From Chloroflexota bacterium (GTDB taxonomy: Bacteria; Chloroflexota; Anaerolineae; UBA2200): a stretch of DNA of 63,626 nucleotides. Below, one piece after another: positions 51,316-59,838 of the stretch. The notes under the pieces are model-generated. The model was not told the origin of the DNA. It searched no databases and worked only from the letters and a program-made list of their open reading frames with translations. Positions within the stretch are counted from its first letter, which is position 1; every line of letters starts with the position of its first letter. The stretch lies in assembly GCA_030607875.1 (NCBI GenBank), contig JAUWJD010000017.1, forward strand, positions 1 through 63,626. The letters run 5' to 3'. A program made the translations under genes and the position numbers.

Positions 51316-51498
51316 AACAGCACCCACGGGAGCATCTTGATGGTCGCGCTGTGGCACGGCGCACACAACGCCACCGTCTCAGCTACCGAACCAACCATCG
51401 CGGCGGTTGTGAGCACATTCGCCTGGATCGCAGCGGTGATCATCGTGTGGGTGGCCAAGCCAGCCCACCTCTCCCATTCCGGCAAGTACACCGTCTAA
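51316..51498 (+). pseudogene. C-terminal fragment of a CPBP-family (CAAX) intramembrane protease
   Basis: STHGSILMVALWHGAHN followed by a hydrophobic stretch and a short tail is the typical last part of CPBP proteases (GSxLxAxLxHaxxN, final helix). The EExxxR motif and the first His are absent. It faces the glycosyltransferase fragment head to head. Confidence 0.6.
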
Positions 51499-51520
51499 AC
51501 ACAATGATTGGAGGTCAAGA

Positions 51521-52078
51521 ATGACACTGATTGTTCTTCTCATCGTTCTCGCTGCGGCATTGGTATTGTCGTACCTCTGGCTGAACAAAGAAGTGGTAAG
51601 CGAGCTCGAGGTCCGCAATTCTGAAGGGAGTGTGGGAACAGCGCTGGTGGTCTATCACCCCGGGAAAGGCGGTTCTGGCAAGAGAATCACCACTTCGTTT
51701 GTGCAGGGCCTCGTCTCAAACGGCTGGCGGGTGGAGATGACTACGCCAAGTGCTCAAGCTCCCACCGACCTTTCCGGCTACGACCTTCTGGTGCTCGGAG
51801 GTCCCACGTACTGGTTTACACCGAATCGGCCTATCCGGCGCTACTTGCGCAGGCTTGGAGACCTGGGAGGCAAGCGCACTGTAACCATCATCACGGGCAT
51901 GGGAGAGGGCGGTCGTTCGACTTCCATCATGGAAAGGGATGTCCGAGAAGCGAACGGCGATCTCGTCAAGGCCCTGCTGTTGTACACTATCAGACCCAAC
52001 GAGGAACTGCATGGCATCAATGATGCCGTGGAAATCGCGACTCGGGCGGCAAAGGAAATCCCCCTGCCTGGGGAGTGA
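51521..52078 (+). CDS. Membrane-anchored flavodoxin-domain protein
   Basis: 185 residues; ATG follows GGAGG. One N-terminal transmembrane helix (2-22) and then a flavodoxin fold: ALVVYHPGKGGSG (phosphate loop), VLGGPTYWF (flavin-stacking Trp/aromatic loop) and IITGMGEGG. It would bind FMN at the inner-membrane surface and transfer electrons. No obvious partner is adjacent. Confidence 0.75.
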   Translation: MTLIVLLIVLAAALVLSYLWLNKEVVSELEVRNSEGSVGTALVVYHPGKGGSGKRITTSFVQGLVSNGWRVEMTTPSAQAPTDLSGYDLLVLGGPTYWFTPNRPIRRYLRRLGDLGGKRTVTIITGMGEGGRSTSIMERDVREANGDLVKALLLYTIRPNEELHGINDAVEIATRAAKEIPLPGE

Positions 52079-52207
52079 AGGCAACGCCGTTCTTACAGCA
52101 GATCACGCGCGGCCCAGCGATTCCCAACCGGGAGCTGTCTTGGCGACCCGTCCAGGGCAAGGCCCATGTTTCCATGGACACAAGGGAGTACACCGCTCAA
52201 CAGATTC

Positions 52208-52236
52208 TTCACAAAAGCGGTGAAACGCACTATAAT
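52208..52236 (+). promoter_or_regulatory. Promoter of the glucokinase gene
   Basis: TTCACA (52208-52213), 17-bp spacer, TATAAT (52231-52236). The predicted start near 52243 gives a 24-base leader before ATG 52267. Confidence 0.65.
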
Positions 52237-52266
52237 GGCAGACACATCAGGACCCGGAGATTTGGT

Positions 52267-53250
52267 ATGCTGCTTGCTGGCGACATTGGCGGAACCAAGA
52301 CCAACCTGGCCATCTTCTCCCCCGAAGCCGGGCCCCGAACCCCTGTGTCAGAAGCGACTTTCCCCAGCGCCCGCTACCCCAACCTGGAGGCAGTGGTGCG
52401 TGAGTTCCTGGCCCAGGTGGACGTGGAAGTGGAGCGGGCCAGTTTCGGCGTGGCCGGTCCGGTGGTCGGCGGCCGGGCGACAATTACCAACCTGGGCTGG
52501 GTGATGGAGGAGAAGGAGCTCCGGGCCGCGCTGAACTTGTCCGCCGTTCGGCTGCTGAACGACTTGCAGGCCATCGGCTACTGTGTGCCTTCCCTGGGGC
52601 CAGAGGATCTGCACACTCTGCACGTGGTCCAGCAAGTTCCTGGCGGAGCCATCGCCGGCATCGCTCCGGTCACCGGCCTGGGAGAAGCTTTCCTCACCTG
52701 GGATGGCTCGCGTTATGAATCTCACCCCACCGAAGGCGGGCATGCTGATTTTGCACCAACAGATGACCTTCAAGTTGGGCTCTTACAGTATCTCCTGGAG
52801 CGCTACGACCACGTGAGCTACGAATGGGTCTGTTCAGGCATGGGATTGCCAAACATCTATGCCTACCTCAAGCACAGCGGTCACGCGGCAGAACCGGCCT
52901 GGCTGGCCGAGGAACTGGCCGCAGCGGATGATCCCACGCCGGTCATCGTCAACGCCGCGCTCGCTGGCAACCGCCCCTGCAAGCTCTGCACTGCCACCCT
53001 CGACATGTTCGTCTCCGTGCTGGGGGCAGAGGCAGGCAACCTGGCGCTCAAGGTGCTGGCCACCGGCGGCGTCTACCTGGGCGGCGGCATCCCGCCGCGC
53101 ATCCTGTCTGCGCTGGAGAGCGGGCCGTTCATAGAGACTTTCCGGGCCAAGGGCCGCTTGCGGGACTTGATGTCCCACCTTCCAGTGCACGTCATCCTCA
53201 ACCCCAAGGTGGCGCTGCTTGGCGCGGCCTGCGCAGGGCTCGAGCTGTAG
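52267..53250 (+). CDS. glk: Glucokinase (Glk family)
   Basis: 327 residues from MLLAGDIGGTKTNLAIF, the phosphate-1 motif of the ASKHA fold; the promoter at 52208-52236 rules out longer upstream starts. GAIAGIAPVTGLGEAFL and the ESHPTEGGHADFAP segment are typical of the Glk (COG0837) type rather than ROK. It phosphorylates glucose with ATP. It precedes a glycogen debranching enzyme, so it may act on glucose released at branch points. Confidence 0.87.
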   Translation: MLLAGDIGGTKTNLAIFSPEAGPRTPVSEATFPSARYPNLEAVVREFLAQVDVEVERASFGVAGPVVGGRATITNLGWVMEEKELRAALNLSAVRLLNDLQAIGYCVPSLGPEDLHTLHVVQQVPGGAIAGIAPVTGLGEAFLTWDGSRYESHPTEGGHADFAPTDDLQVGLLQYLLERYDHVSYEWVCSGMGLPNIYAYLKHSGHAAEPAWLAEELAAADDPTPVIVNAALAGNRPCKLCTATLDMFVSVLGAEAGNLALKVLATGGVYLGGGIPPRILSALESGPFIETFRAKGRLRDLMSHLPVHVILNPKVALLGAACAGLEL

Positions 53251-53255
53251 TTGCG

Positions 53256-55265
53256 TTGGGCTGCGGGACAGGGACCTATCCCATCCTCGACTTTGGACGT
53301 GAGGTCTGCGGCAACCTGGGCCTGGCGGCCAGCAGAGAGTGGTTGGTCACCAACGGCATCGGTGGGTATGCTTCGGGCACGGTCGCCGGCCTGCTCACTC
53401 GCCGCTACCACGGCCTGCTGGTCGCCGCCCTCAAGCCGCCACTGGGACGAACCTTGCTGCTGACCAAGCTGGACGAAGCCGCGGCCTACGACGACCAGGT
53501 CTACTTTCTTTTCGCCAACCGCTGGACCGGTGGCTACATCGATCCGACCGGCTTCGTGCATCTGGAGCGCTTTCGTCTGGAAGGGACGACGCCGGTGTGG
53601 ACGTTTGCCTGCGCCGACGCGCTGCTGGAGAAGCGCATCTGGATGCAGCCGGGGGCCAACACCACCTACATCCGCTACGATCTCATCCGGGCCTCCGCCC
53701 CGTTGATGCTGGCCATCAAGGCGCTGGTCAACTACCGCGACCATCACAGCAACACACACGCCAGCGATTGGCGGATGCAGATCGAGCCGGTGGCCCGTGG
53801 ACTACAGGTCACAGCCTTCGATGGGGTTGCGCCGTTCTACCTGCTGAGCGAGCAGGCCGATGCCATGTTGCAGCACGAGTGGTATCGCGATTTCTACCTG
53901 AGCATCGAGGCCTATCGCGGGCTGGATGCTCAGGAGGATCACCTGCACGCCGCCACCTTCCACACGACGCTACAGGCGGGCGACTCGCTGACCCTGGTCG
54001 CCAGCACACAGGCAAACCCGAACCTGGACAGCGCATCCGCTTACGCCGAGCGGCAGGTCCACGAACAGCAGCTCCTGCACCAAGCCCAGGCAGCAGGACA
54101 GGCGGCGCCATGGTGGATGGAGCAGCTCGTCCTAGCAGCAGACCAATTCATCGTACACCGCCCGTCGCCGGACGATCCCGAGGGCCTGACGGTCATGGCT
54201 GGCTACCCCTGGTTCGAGGACTGGGGGCGTGATGCCATGATCAGCCTGCCTGGCCTGGCGTTGGCTACCGGCCGACCCAGGGTCGCAGCCCGCATCCTGC
54301 GCACCTTCGCCCGCTTCGTGGATCGAGGGATGCTGCCCAACCGTTTCCCGGAAGTGAGCGAGCTTCCCGAATACAACACGGTAGACGCCACGCTGTGGTA
54401 CTTCCAGGCCATCCGCGCCTACCGTGCGGCCACCAGAGACGATGGCCTGCTGCGCGAGCTCTTTCCGGTACTTCGGGACACCATCGCCTGGCACGAGCGC
54501 GGCACGCGCTACCAAATCCACGTGGACCCGGACGATGGCTTGCTGTACGCCGGTGAGGAAGGCGTGCAGCTCACCTGGATGGACGCCAAGGTGGGGAACT
54601 GGGTGGTCACGCCGCGCATCGGCAAGGCGGTGGAAGTCAATGCGCTGTGGTACAATGCCTTGCGCAACATGGCCGAGTTCGCGCGGCTACTGGGCCAACC
54701 GGCCGAACACTACGACCTCCTGGCACAGCGGGCACGTATGGGCTTTGGCCGGTTTTGGAACGAAGCAGCGGGCTATTGCTACGACGTACTGGATGGCCCT
54801 GACGGCGACGATGCAGCACTGCGGCCCAACCAGTTGCTGGCCGTCTCCCTGCCCCACAGCCCGCTGGACGAACGCCAACAGCGCGCCATGGTGGACGTCT
54901 GTGCACGCCATCTGCTTACCTCCCACGGCCTGCGCAGCCTGGCCCCGGGTCACCCAGCTTACCTCGGCCACTACGGCGGGGACCAATACCAACGTGACGC
55001 GGCCTATCACCAGGGCACCGTCTGGGGCTGGCTCATCGGCCCCTTTGTCAGCGCACACCTGCGCGCCTACCGTGACCCGGCCCTGGCGCAATCGTACCTG
55101 TTGCCTGTGACTCGCCAGTTGACCGACGGCTCTGTGAGCAGCATCCACGAGGTTTTCGATGGCGCCCCGCCGCACACGCCACGCGGCTGCATCGCCCAGG
55201 CCTGGAGCGTGGCCGAGCTGTTGCGCGCCTGGCAGTTGACCGAAGAGGCGAAGAGGACCCGATAA
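53256..55265 (+). CDS. Amylo-alpha-1,6-glucosidase (glycogen debranching enzyme, GDE type)
   Basis: 669 residues from a TTG at 53256, 5 bases after glk (the exact start is uncertain). The N-terminal domain has REWLVTNGIGGYASGTVAG with RRYHGLLVAAL; the catalytic (alpha/alpha)6 domain has AGYPWFEDWGRDAMI and PNRFPE, and ends with QAWSVAELLRAW. This is the prokaryotic GDE family that removes alpha-1,6 branches. It is coupled to glucokinase. A hairpin overlaps its stop (ATAAGTGCG/CGCACTTAT, 55262-55281). Confidence 0.87.
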   Translation: MGCGTGTYPILDFGREVCGNLGLAASREWLVTNGIGGYASGTVAGLLTRRYHGLLVAALKPPLGRTLLLTKLDEAAAYDDQVYFLFANRWTGGYIDPTGFVHLERFRLEGTTPVWTFACADALLEKRIWMQPGANTTYIRYDLIRASAPLMLAIKALVNYRDHHSNTHASDWRMQIEPVARGLQVTAFDGVAPFYLLSEQADAMLQHEWYRDFYLSIEAYRGLDAQEDHLHAATFHTTLQAGDSLTLVASTQANPNLDSASAYAERQVHEQQLLHQAQAAGQAAPWWMEQLVLAADQFIVHRPSPDDPEGLTVMAGYPWFEDWGRDAMISLPGLALATGRPRVAARILRTFARFVDRGMLPNRFPEVSELPEYNTVDATLWYFQAIRAYRAATRDDGLLRELFPVLRDTIAWHERGTRYQIHVDPDDGLLYAGEEGVQLTWMDAKVGNWVVTPRIGKAVEVNALWYNALRNMAEFARLLGQPAEHYDLLAQRARMGFGRFWNEAAGYCYDVLDGPDGDDAALRPNQLLAVSLPHSPLDERQQRAMVDVCARHLLTSHGLRSLAPGHPAYLGHYGGDQYQRDAAYHQGTVWGWLIGPFVSAHLRAYRDPALAQSYLLPVTRQLTDGSVSSIHEVFDGAPPHTPRGCIAQAWSVAELLRAWQLTEEAKRTR

Positions 55266-55355
55266 GTGCGTTCGCACTTATGTCACCCTGAGCACAGCGA
55301 AGAGTCTAGGCGACGGACTAACAGATTCTTCGTCGCTACGCTCCTCAGAATGACG
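55262..55355. repeat. Hairpin and dispersed repeat after the debranching gene
   Basis: A 9-bp perfect hairpin (55262-55281) is followed by TCACCCTGAGCACAGCGAAG and an AGATTCTTCG ... CTCAGAATGAC palindrome. A related element is at 62626-62695. Such CCCTGAGC/AGATTCTTCG elements are dispersed intergenic repeats. Confidence 0.55.
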
Positions 55356-55378
55356 GAATGTGTAGCGAGGAGGACCCC

Positions 55379-56110
55379 ATGCCATTCGCAACCGAAGAAG
55401 GAATCATAGTACCGGCCGTGACCGCCGACCAGATGCGCAAGGTGGACCGCATCGCGGTGGAGGACTTTGGCCTGGGTATACTACAGATGATGGAGAACGC
55501 CGGGCGCAACCTGGCCGAGAACGTGATGGATATGCTGGACGGTGCCAGGGGAGAGGTGACGATCCTGACTGGCGGCGGTGGCAATGGCGGCGGGGGACTG
55601 TGCTGCGGGCGGCACTTGCACAATCGCGGCTTCAAGGTCTGGTTGGTACTGGACACGGAGCCGGCGATGCTGGGCCCAGCGGCAGCCAACCAATTGCACA
55701 TTCTGAAGGTGGCAGGACTGCAGCCGATGGCACCAGCTCAGGCCGAGGACGCCATCCGCCGTGCTGACATCGTCGTGGACGCGCTCATCGGATACGGCCT
55801 GCGTGGTGCTCCGCGGGGCAGGACGGCCAGACTCATTGACCTGTGCAACAAGCACGCTGCGCGCGTGCTGGCTCTCGACGTCCCCTCGGGGTTGAACGCC
55901 ACGACGGGAGAAACGCCCGGCGCCGTGGTGCGAGCCGAGCGAACACTAACCCTGGCCCTACCCAAGACCGGCCTCCAGGGTCTGCCGGGGGATCTCTACC
56001 TCGCCGACATCGGCATCCCAGCAAAAGTCTACGAGCCACTTGGCCTCTCCTTCGAATCGCCCTTCATGAAGCGCTATTGGATGCGTCTGGAAGGGGCCGC
56101 TCCTCGTTGA
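55379..56110 (+). CDS. nnrE: NAD(P)H-hydrate epimerase (YjeF N-terminal domain only)
   Basis: 243 residues; ATG 55379 follows GAGGAGG. The YjeF_N fold shows QMRKVDRIAVEDFGL, the GGGGNGGGG loop, ALIGYGLRGAPRG and LALDVPSGLNATTGE. It repairs damaged NAD(P)H hydrates by epimerisation. The usual fused ADP-dependent dehydratase (NnrD) domain is absent. A degenerate copy of its C-terminal part lies at about 56755-56885. Confidence 0.85.
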   Translation: MPFATEEGIIVPAVTADQMRKVDRIAVEDFGLGILQMMENAGRNLAENVMDMLDGARGEVTILTGGGGNGGGGLCCGRHLHNRGFKVWLVLDTEPAMLGPAAANQLHILKVAGLQPMAPAQAEDAIRRADIVVDALIGYGLRGAPRGRTARLIDLCNKHAARVLALDVPSGLNATTGETPGAVVRAERTLTLALPKTGLQGLPGDLYLADIGIPAKVYEPLGLSFESPFMKRYWMRLEGAAPR

Positions 56111-56370
56111 CCTACGTATTGCCCCCCTAATCCGTAACTATCCCGTAACCAACCCGCTGCTGTGCACGTCATGAGAGCTGAGGAATATCGCTGCTCTATG
56201 CTGTCCTTACCGTGCACGGATCAGCAAAGACACATCTGTCAGGGAGCTATCCCCATTCGTATCCTGTGTTCGGGGACATGCCTCAGTAGGCCTGCAGAGA
56301 GTGTACAACCGTCTGGCTCGGGAACACCCGGAGCGAGATGTGCCGCAGAGCGGCGAGGAGGTGCGCCGCC

Positions 56371-56697
56371 ATGCTCAGGAAACGTTATATCAGATGCTCC
56401 AACCTGTGGGAAGTCACGTTCGAATTGCCAGAATTCGAGTTGCCGAGAGGCCTCGAGGGCGAGAGCGTGCATCTGGTGGGCGACCCCAATAACTGGGATC
56501 GAAGGGCAACGCCCATGAAGCGTGGCAACAACGGCGTCTTTCGGACCACACTTGAACTGGAACCGGGAAAGTGGTACGAGTTCCGCTACCTGATCAATGG
56601 CGAACTGTGGTTCAACGAATGGCACGCTGACGCATATGTCCCGGACGGCAAGGGCGGCGACAACTGCGTTGTGGTAACGCGGGCCGAGGCCGACTAA
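56371..56697 (+). CDS. Isoamylase N-terminal (CBM48/E-set)-like glycogen-binding protein
   Basis: 108 residues; ATG 56371 follows GAGGAG. The E-set domain pattern is VHLVGDPNNWD, then a GVFRTTLELEPGKWYEFRYLING strand pair and VPDGKGGDNCVV. Stand-alone domains of this type bind alpha-glucans. Proximity to the debranching enzyme and glucokinase supports a role in glycogen metabolism. No catalytic domain is attached. Confidence 0.78.
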   Translation: MLRKRYIRCSNLWEVTFELPEFELPRGLEGESVHLVGDPNNWDRRATPMKRGNNGVFRTTLELEPGKWYEFRYLINGELWFNEWHADAYVPDGKGGDNCVVVTRAEAD

Positions 56698-56754
56698 TGC
56701 AGAGATACAGTTATAGCTCGGTCTACCTGCTCCACGTCCTACACAGCGCACCGC

Positions 56755-56885
56755 GACCCTGACCCTCCCAAGGCCAGCCTGCAACTCCTACGAAAAAAGT
56801 CCTACCTGGCCCACATCGGCATCCCGGCCAGGCTCCCTCAACACGTAAGCCTCTCCCTCCAATTGTCCTCCCGCCAACGTTCTTC
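56755..56885 (+). pseudogene. Degenerate copy of the NnrE C-terminal region
   Basis: PKASLQLLRKKSYLAHIGIPA then LPQHVSLSLQ parallels PKTGLQGLPGDLYLADIGIPA and YEPLGLSFES of the epimerase ending at 56110, with the DNA visibly related. It lacks a start and the rest of the protein. The remaining sequence to 57028 contains no recognised gene. Confidence 0.65.
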
Positions 56886-57028
56886 ATCTGGCAAGGGTAA
56901 GGAAGCGTCCCCTTGAGACATGCGAGGGATAGAGCAGTCTCCCGGCCCAATGTGGTTCCCAACAGGGAAGCAAAGCCGCATTGCACGAAGCCTGCCAAAG
57001 ACCCTTCGCGTACCTAATCGCTATGAGG

Positions 57029-57057
57029 TTGCCTCGGCAAGCAATCATTGGTAGAAT
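57029..57057 (+). promoter_or_regulatory. Promoter of the transketolase gene
   Basis: TTGCCT (57029-57034), 17-bp spacer, TAGAAT (57052-57057). Leader of about 110 bases to ATG 57174. Confidence 0.55.
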
Positions 57058-57173
57058 GGCTATCCGTATCCCACTGTGACCGTGGTGTGTTTCATAACTG
57101 GGAATATCGCTTATCGCCCCGGAGATTTCTCTCCAGGATTGGCCGCTATGTAACGAGGAGGGTAACCAAAACA

Positions 57174-59228
57174 ATGAGTCAAGCATCTGAACTGGACCAA
57201 TTGTGCATCAACACCATCCGCTTTCTGGCCGTTGACGGCGTGCAAAAGGCCAACTCTGGCCACCCCGGCTTGCCGATGGGTGCGGCGCCGATGGCCTATA
57301 CACTGTGGACGCACCACATGAAGCACAACCCAGAGGACCCAAAGTGGCCAGACCGCGACCGCTTTATCCTCTCCGCAGGACACGGCTCGATCCTGCTGTA
57401 CGCGCTGCTGCACCTCACGGGCTACGATCTACCGCTCTCTGAGCTGCAATCGTTCCGGCAGTGGGGCAGCAAAACGCCCGGACATCCAGAGAGTCACCTG
57501 ACGCCGGGTGTCGAAGCCACTACCGGCCCCCTGGGCCAAGGCATTAGCCATGCGGTGGGCATGGCCATCGCTGAGGCACACCTGGCAGCCGTTTACAACC
57601 GCCCTGGCCACTCCATCGTGGACCACTTCACCTACGTCATCGCCAGTGATGGCGACCTGATGGAGGGTGTCTCTGCCGAAGCCTCCTCACTGGCAGGGCA
57701 TCTTGGCCTGGGCAAGCTGATCGTGCTTTTTGACGATAACCGCGTTTCTCTGGCTTCCTCCACCGCACTCACCTTCAGCGAAGACGTGGCCAAGCGCTAC
57801 CAGGCCTACGGCTGGCACGTGCAGCGCGTAGAGGACGGCAACGACGTCGCGACCATCGACGCAGCGATCAAAGCCGCCAAGGCCGAAACCCCGCGCCCCT
57901 CGCTGATCATGGTTCGCACGGTGCTCGGCTACGGCGCGCCGCACAAGCAAGGCACTTTCAAGGCTCACGGCTCCCCCCTCGGCACTGACGAAGTGCTGGC
58001 GGCCAAGGAGGGCCTGGGTTGGCCCACCGAGCCGAGCTTTTTCATTCCGCAGGACGCCTTAATCAAGTTCCGCCAGGCGCTTGCACGAGGACAGCAGCGG
58101 GAAGCGGAGTGGGAATCCGCCTTTGCCAAATACGAGGAGGATTACGCCGAGCTCGCGGCCCAGTTCAGACGAGCCATGGCCGGCGAACTGCCTGCCGGCT
58201 GGGACGAGGACCTGCCCACATTCGCAGGTGCAGAGCCCCTGCCCACTCGCAGAGCCTCCGAAGCCATTTTACAAAGCCTCGCGCCCAAGCTGCCCGAGCT
58301 GGTTGGCGGATCGGCTGACTTGAACCCGTCCACCTACACCTGGTTGAAGGGCTACGGCGATTTCCAAGATCCTGACTTTGATCCGGAAGACAAACAGGGT
58401 GCCGTTGGCGGCGAGTGGGGCTACGGCGGGCGCAACATACACTATGGCGTGCGTGAACACGCTATGGGTGCCATCGCTGGCGGCATGGCCCTGCATGGTG
58501 GCATCATTCCTTACACGGCGACTTTCCTGACCTTCGCCGACTATATGCGGCCGCCCATGCGCCTGGCCGCCCTGGGGGAGACTCGCGTCATCTACGTCTT
58601 TACCCACGACAGCGTTGCCCTGGGCGAGGATGGCCCCACGCACCAGCCCGTTGAACAAGTGATGAACCTGCGCGCCGTACCCAACCTGACCGTCATCCGC
58701 CCTGCCGACCCCACAGAAACCACCGAGGCCTGGCGAGCGGCCCTGCTCAACACCGACGGCCCCACGGCTCTGATCTTCACCAGGCAGAAGCTGCCCGTGC
58801 TGGATCGCGCCATCTATCCGCCTGCAGAGCACTTGCAGTGCGGTGGATACGTGCTGTGGCAATCGGACGAGGGCATCCCGGAGATGATCCTGATCGGCAC
58901 CGGCTCCGAGACGCACATCGCCCTGGAGGCAGGTAAGACGCTGGCTGCTGAAGGCATCAAAGTGAGAGTGGTTTCCATGCCCAGTTGGAAGCTGTTCGAC
59001 CAGCAGCCAGCGGAGTACCGCGAAAGCGTGTTGCCCATGAAGGTTCGTGCCCGCGTAGCGGTGGAGGCCGGGGTAACGTTTGGCTGGGAACACTACGTGG
59101 GGCTCGACGGTGCGGTGGTAGGCATGCGCAGCTTTGGTGCCAGCGCTCCGGCCAAGGTGCTGTTGGAGGAATTCGGGCTCACGGCAGAGAACGTGGTGGC
59201 GCAGGCCAAGGCTCTGCTGGGCCGATAG
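57174..59228 (+). CDS. tkt: Transketolase
   Basis: 684 residues from [11 protein letters not shown] (GAGGAGG upstream). Thiamine diphosphate and Mg2+ motif [10 protein letters not shown]-like ([13 protein letters not shown]), catalytic-site [25 protein letters not shown], and the transketolase signature [12 protein letters not shown]. Full length. It transfers two-carbon units in the pentose phosphate pathway and is followed by a Tal-Pgi fusion, so the locus handles non-oxidative pentose phosphate flux. Confidence 0.95.
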   Translation: MSQASELDQLCINTIRFLAVDGVQKANSGHPGLPMGAAPMAYTLWTHHMKHNPEDPKWPDRDRFILSAGHGSILLYALLHLTGYDLPLSELQSFRQWGSKTPGHPESHLTPGVEATTGPLGQGISHAVGMAIAEAHLAAVYNRPGHSIVDHFTYVIASDGDLMEGVSAEASSLAGHLGLGKLIVLFDDNRVSLASSTALTFSEDVAKRYQAYGWHVQRVEDGNDVATIDAAIKAAKAETPRPSLIMVRTVLGYGAPHKQGTFKAHGSPLGTDEVLAAKEGLGWPTEPSFFIPQDALIKFRQALARGQQREAEWESAFAKYEEDYAELAAQFRRAMAGELPAGWDEDLPTFAGAEPLPTRRASEAILQSLAPKLPELVGGSADLNPSTYTWLKGYGDFQDPDFDPEDKQGAVGGEWGYGGRNIHYGVREHAMGAIAGGMALHGGIIPYTATFLTFADYMRPPMRLAALGETRVIYVFTHDSVALGEDGPTHQPVEQVMNLRAVPNLTVIRPADPTETTEAWRAALLNTDGPTALIFTRQKLPVLDRAIYPPAEHLQCGGYVLWQSDEGIPEMILIGTGSETHIALEAGKTLAAEGIKVRVVSMPSWKLFDQQPAEYRESVLPMKVRARVAVEAGVTFGWEHYVGLDGAVVGMRSFGASAPAKVLLEEFGLTAENVVAQAKALLGR

Positions 59229-59260
59229 TACGCATCTTTAAGCCTAAGGTAGAGACAACC

Positions 59261-59809
59261 ATGCCAAGAGCAGCCTGGATCAACGCGGTAAACGACGAGC
59301 ATGCCAGTTCAGAGCTGGCTGATGTCTACGCTGCCTGTGCCGACCCCGAGAGCGGCCGGCTCGCCAATATCATGAGGGTTCACTGCCTGCACCCACAGTC
59401 GATGCTCGATCACCGTGCGCTCTACCACACGCTGATGTTCGGCTCTTCGCCACTCAAACGCTACCAGCGGGAGATGATCGGCACGGTCGTGTCAGCGCTG
59501 AATCACTGCCACTACTGAATAGTGCATCACGGAGAGTCTCTCCGCCGGTTGGTCAAAGACGAGCAGTTGGTGGCGCAGCTCAAGGAGGACTATACGCAAG
59601 CGTCCTTGAAACCCAGAGACCGGGCGATGCTCGATTACGTGGCCAAGCTCACCCTTACGCCTGCTTCCGTGGCGGAGGAGGACGTCCAGACCCTGCGCGA
59701 CGCGGGCTTTGACGATCGGGCCGTTCTGGACATTGCCCTGATCACGAGCTACTTTGCCTTCGTCAACCGCGTGGCTGACGGGCTGGGTGTGGCATTGGAG
59801 GACTACTGA
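59261..59809 (+). CDS. AhpD/carboxymuconolactone decarboxylase-like peroxidase, probable selenoprotein (UGA = Sec86)
   Basis: 182 residues when the in-frame TGA at 59516-59518 is read through. Sequence before (MIGTVVSALNHCHY) and after (IVHHGESLRRL ... RDRAMLDYVAKLT) are the two halves of one AhpD-fold protein. The TGA replaces the second, nucleophilic Cys of the CxxC motif (NHCHYC-xx-HHG), giving CHYU, and the downstream His pair is intact. A SECIS-like hairpin follows at 59530-59544. AhpD-like selenoproteins with CxxU are known. The alternative is a single nonsense mutation. It sits between transketolase and tal-pgi and would reduce peroxides. Confidence 0.75.
59519..59544 (+). promoter_or_regulatory. 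SECIS-like hairpin for Sec86 of AhpD-like protein
   Basis: CGGAG (59530-59534), loop AGTCT, CTCCG (59540-59544), or six pairs with loop GTC. The loop starts 16 bases after the TGA, at the near end of the usual bacterial range, with G among its first two bases. Confidence 0.6.
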
Positions 59810-59838
59810 GAGCGGGCATAGCATAGAGGAGAATCAAG

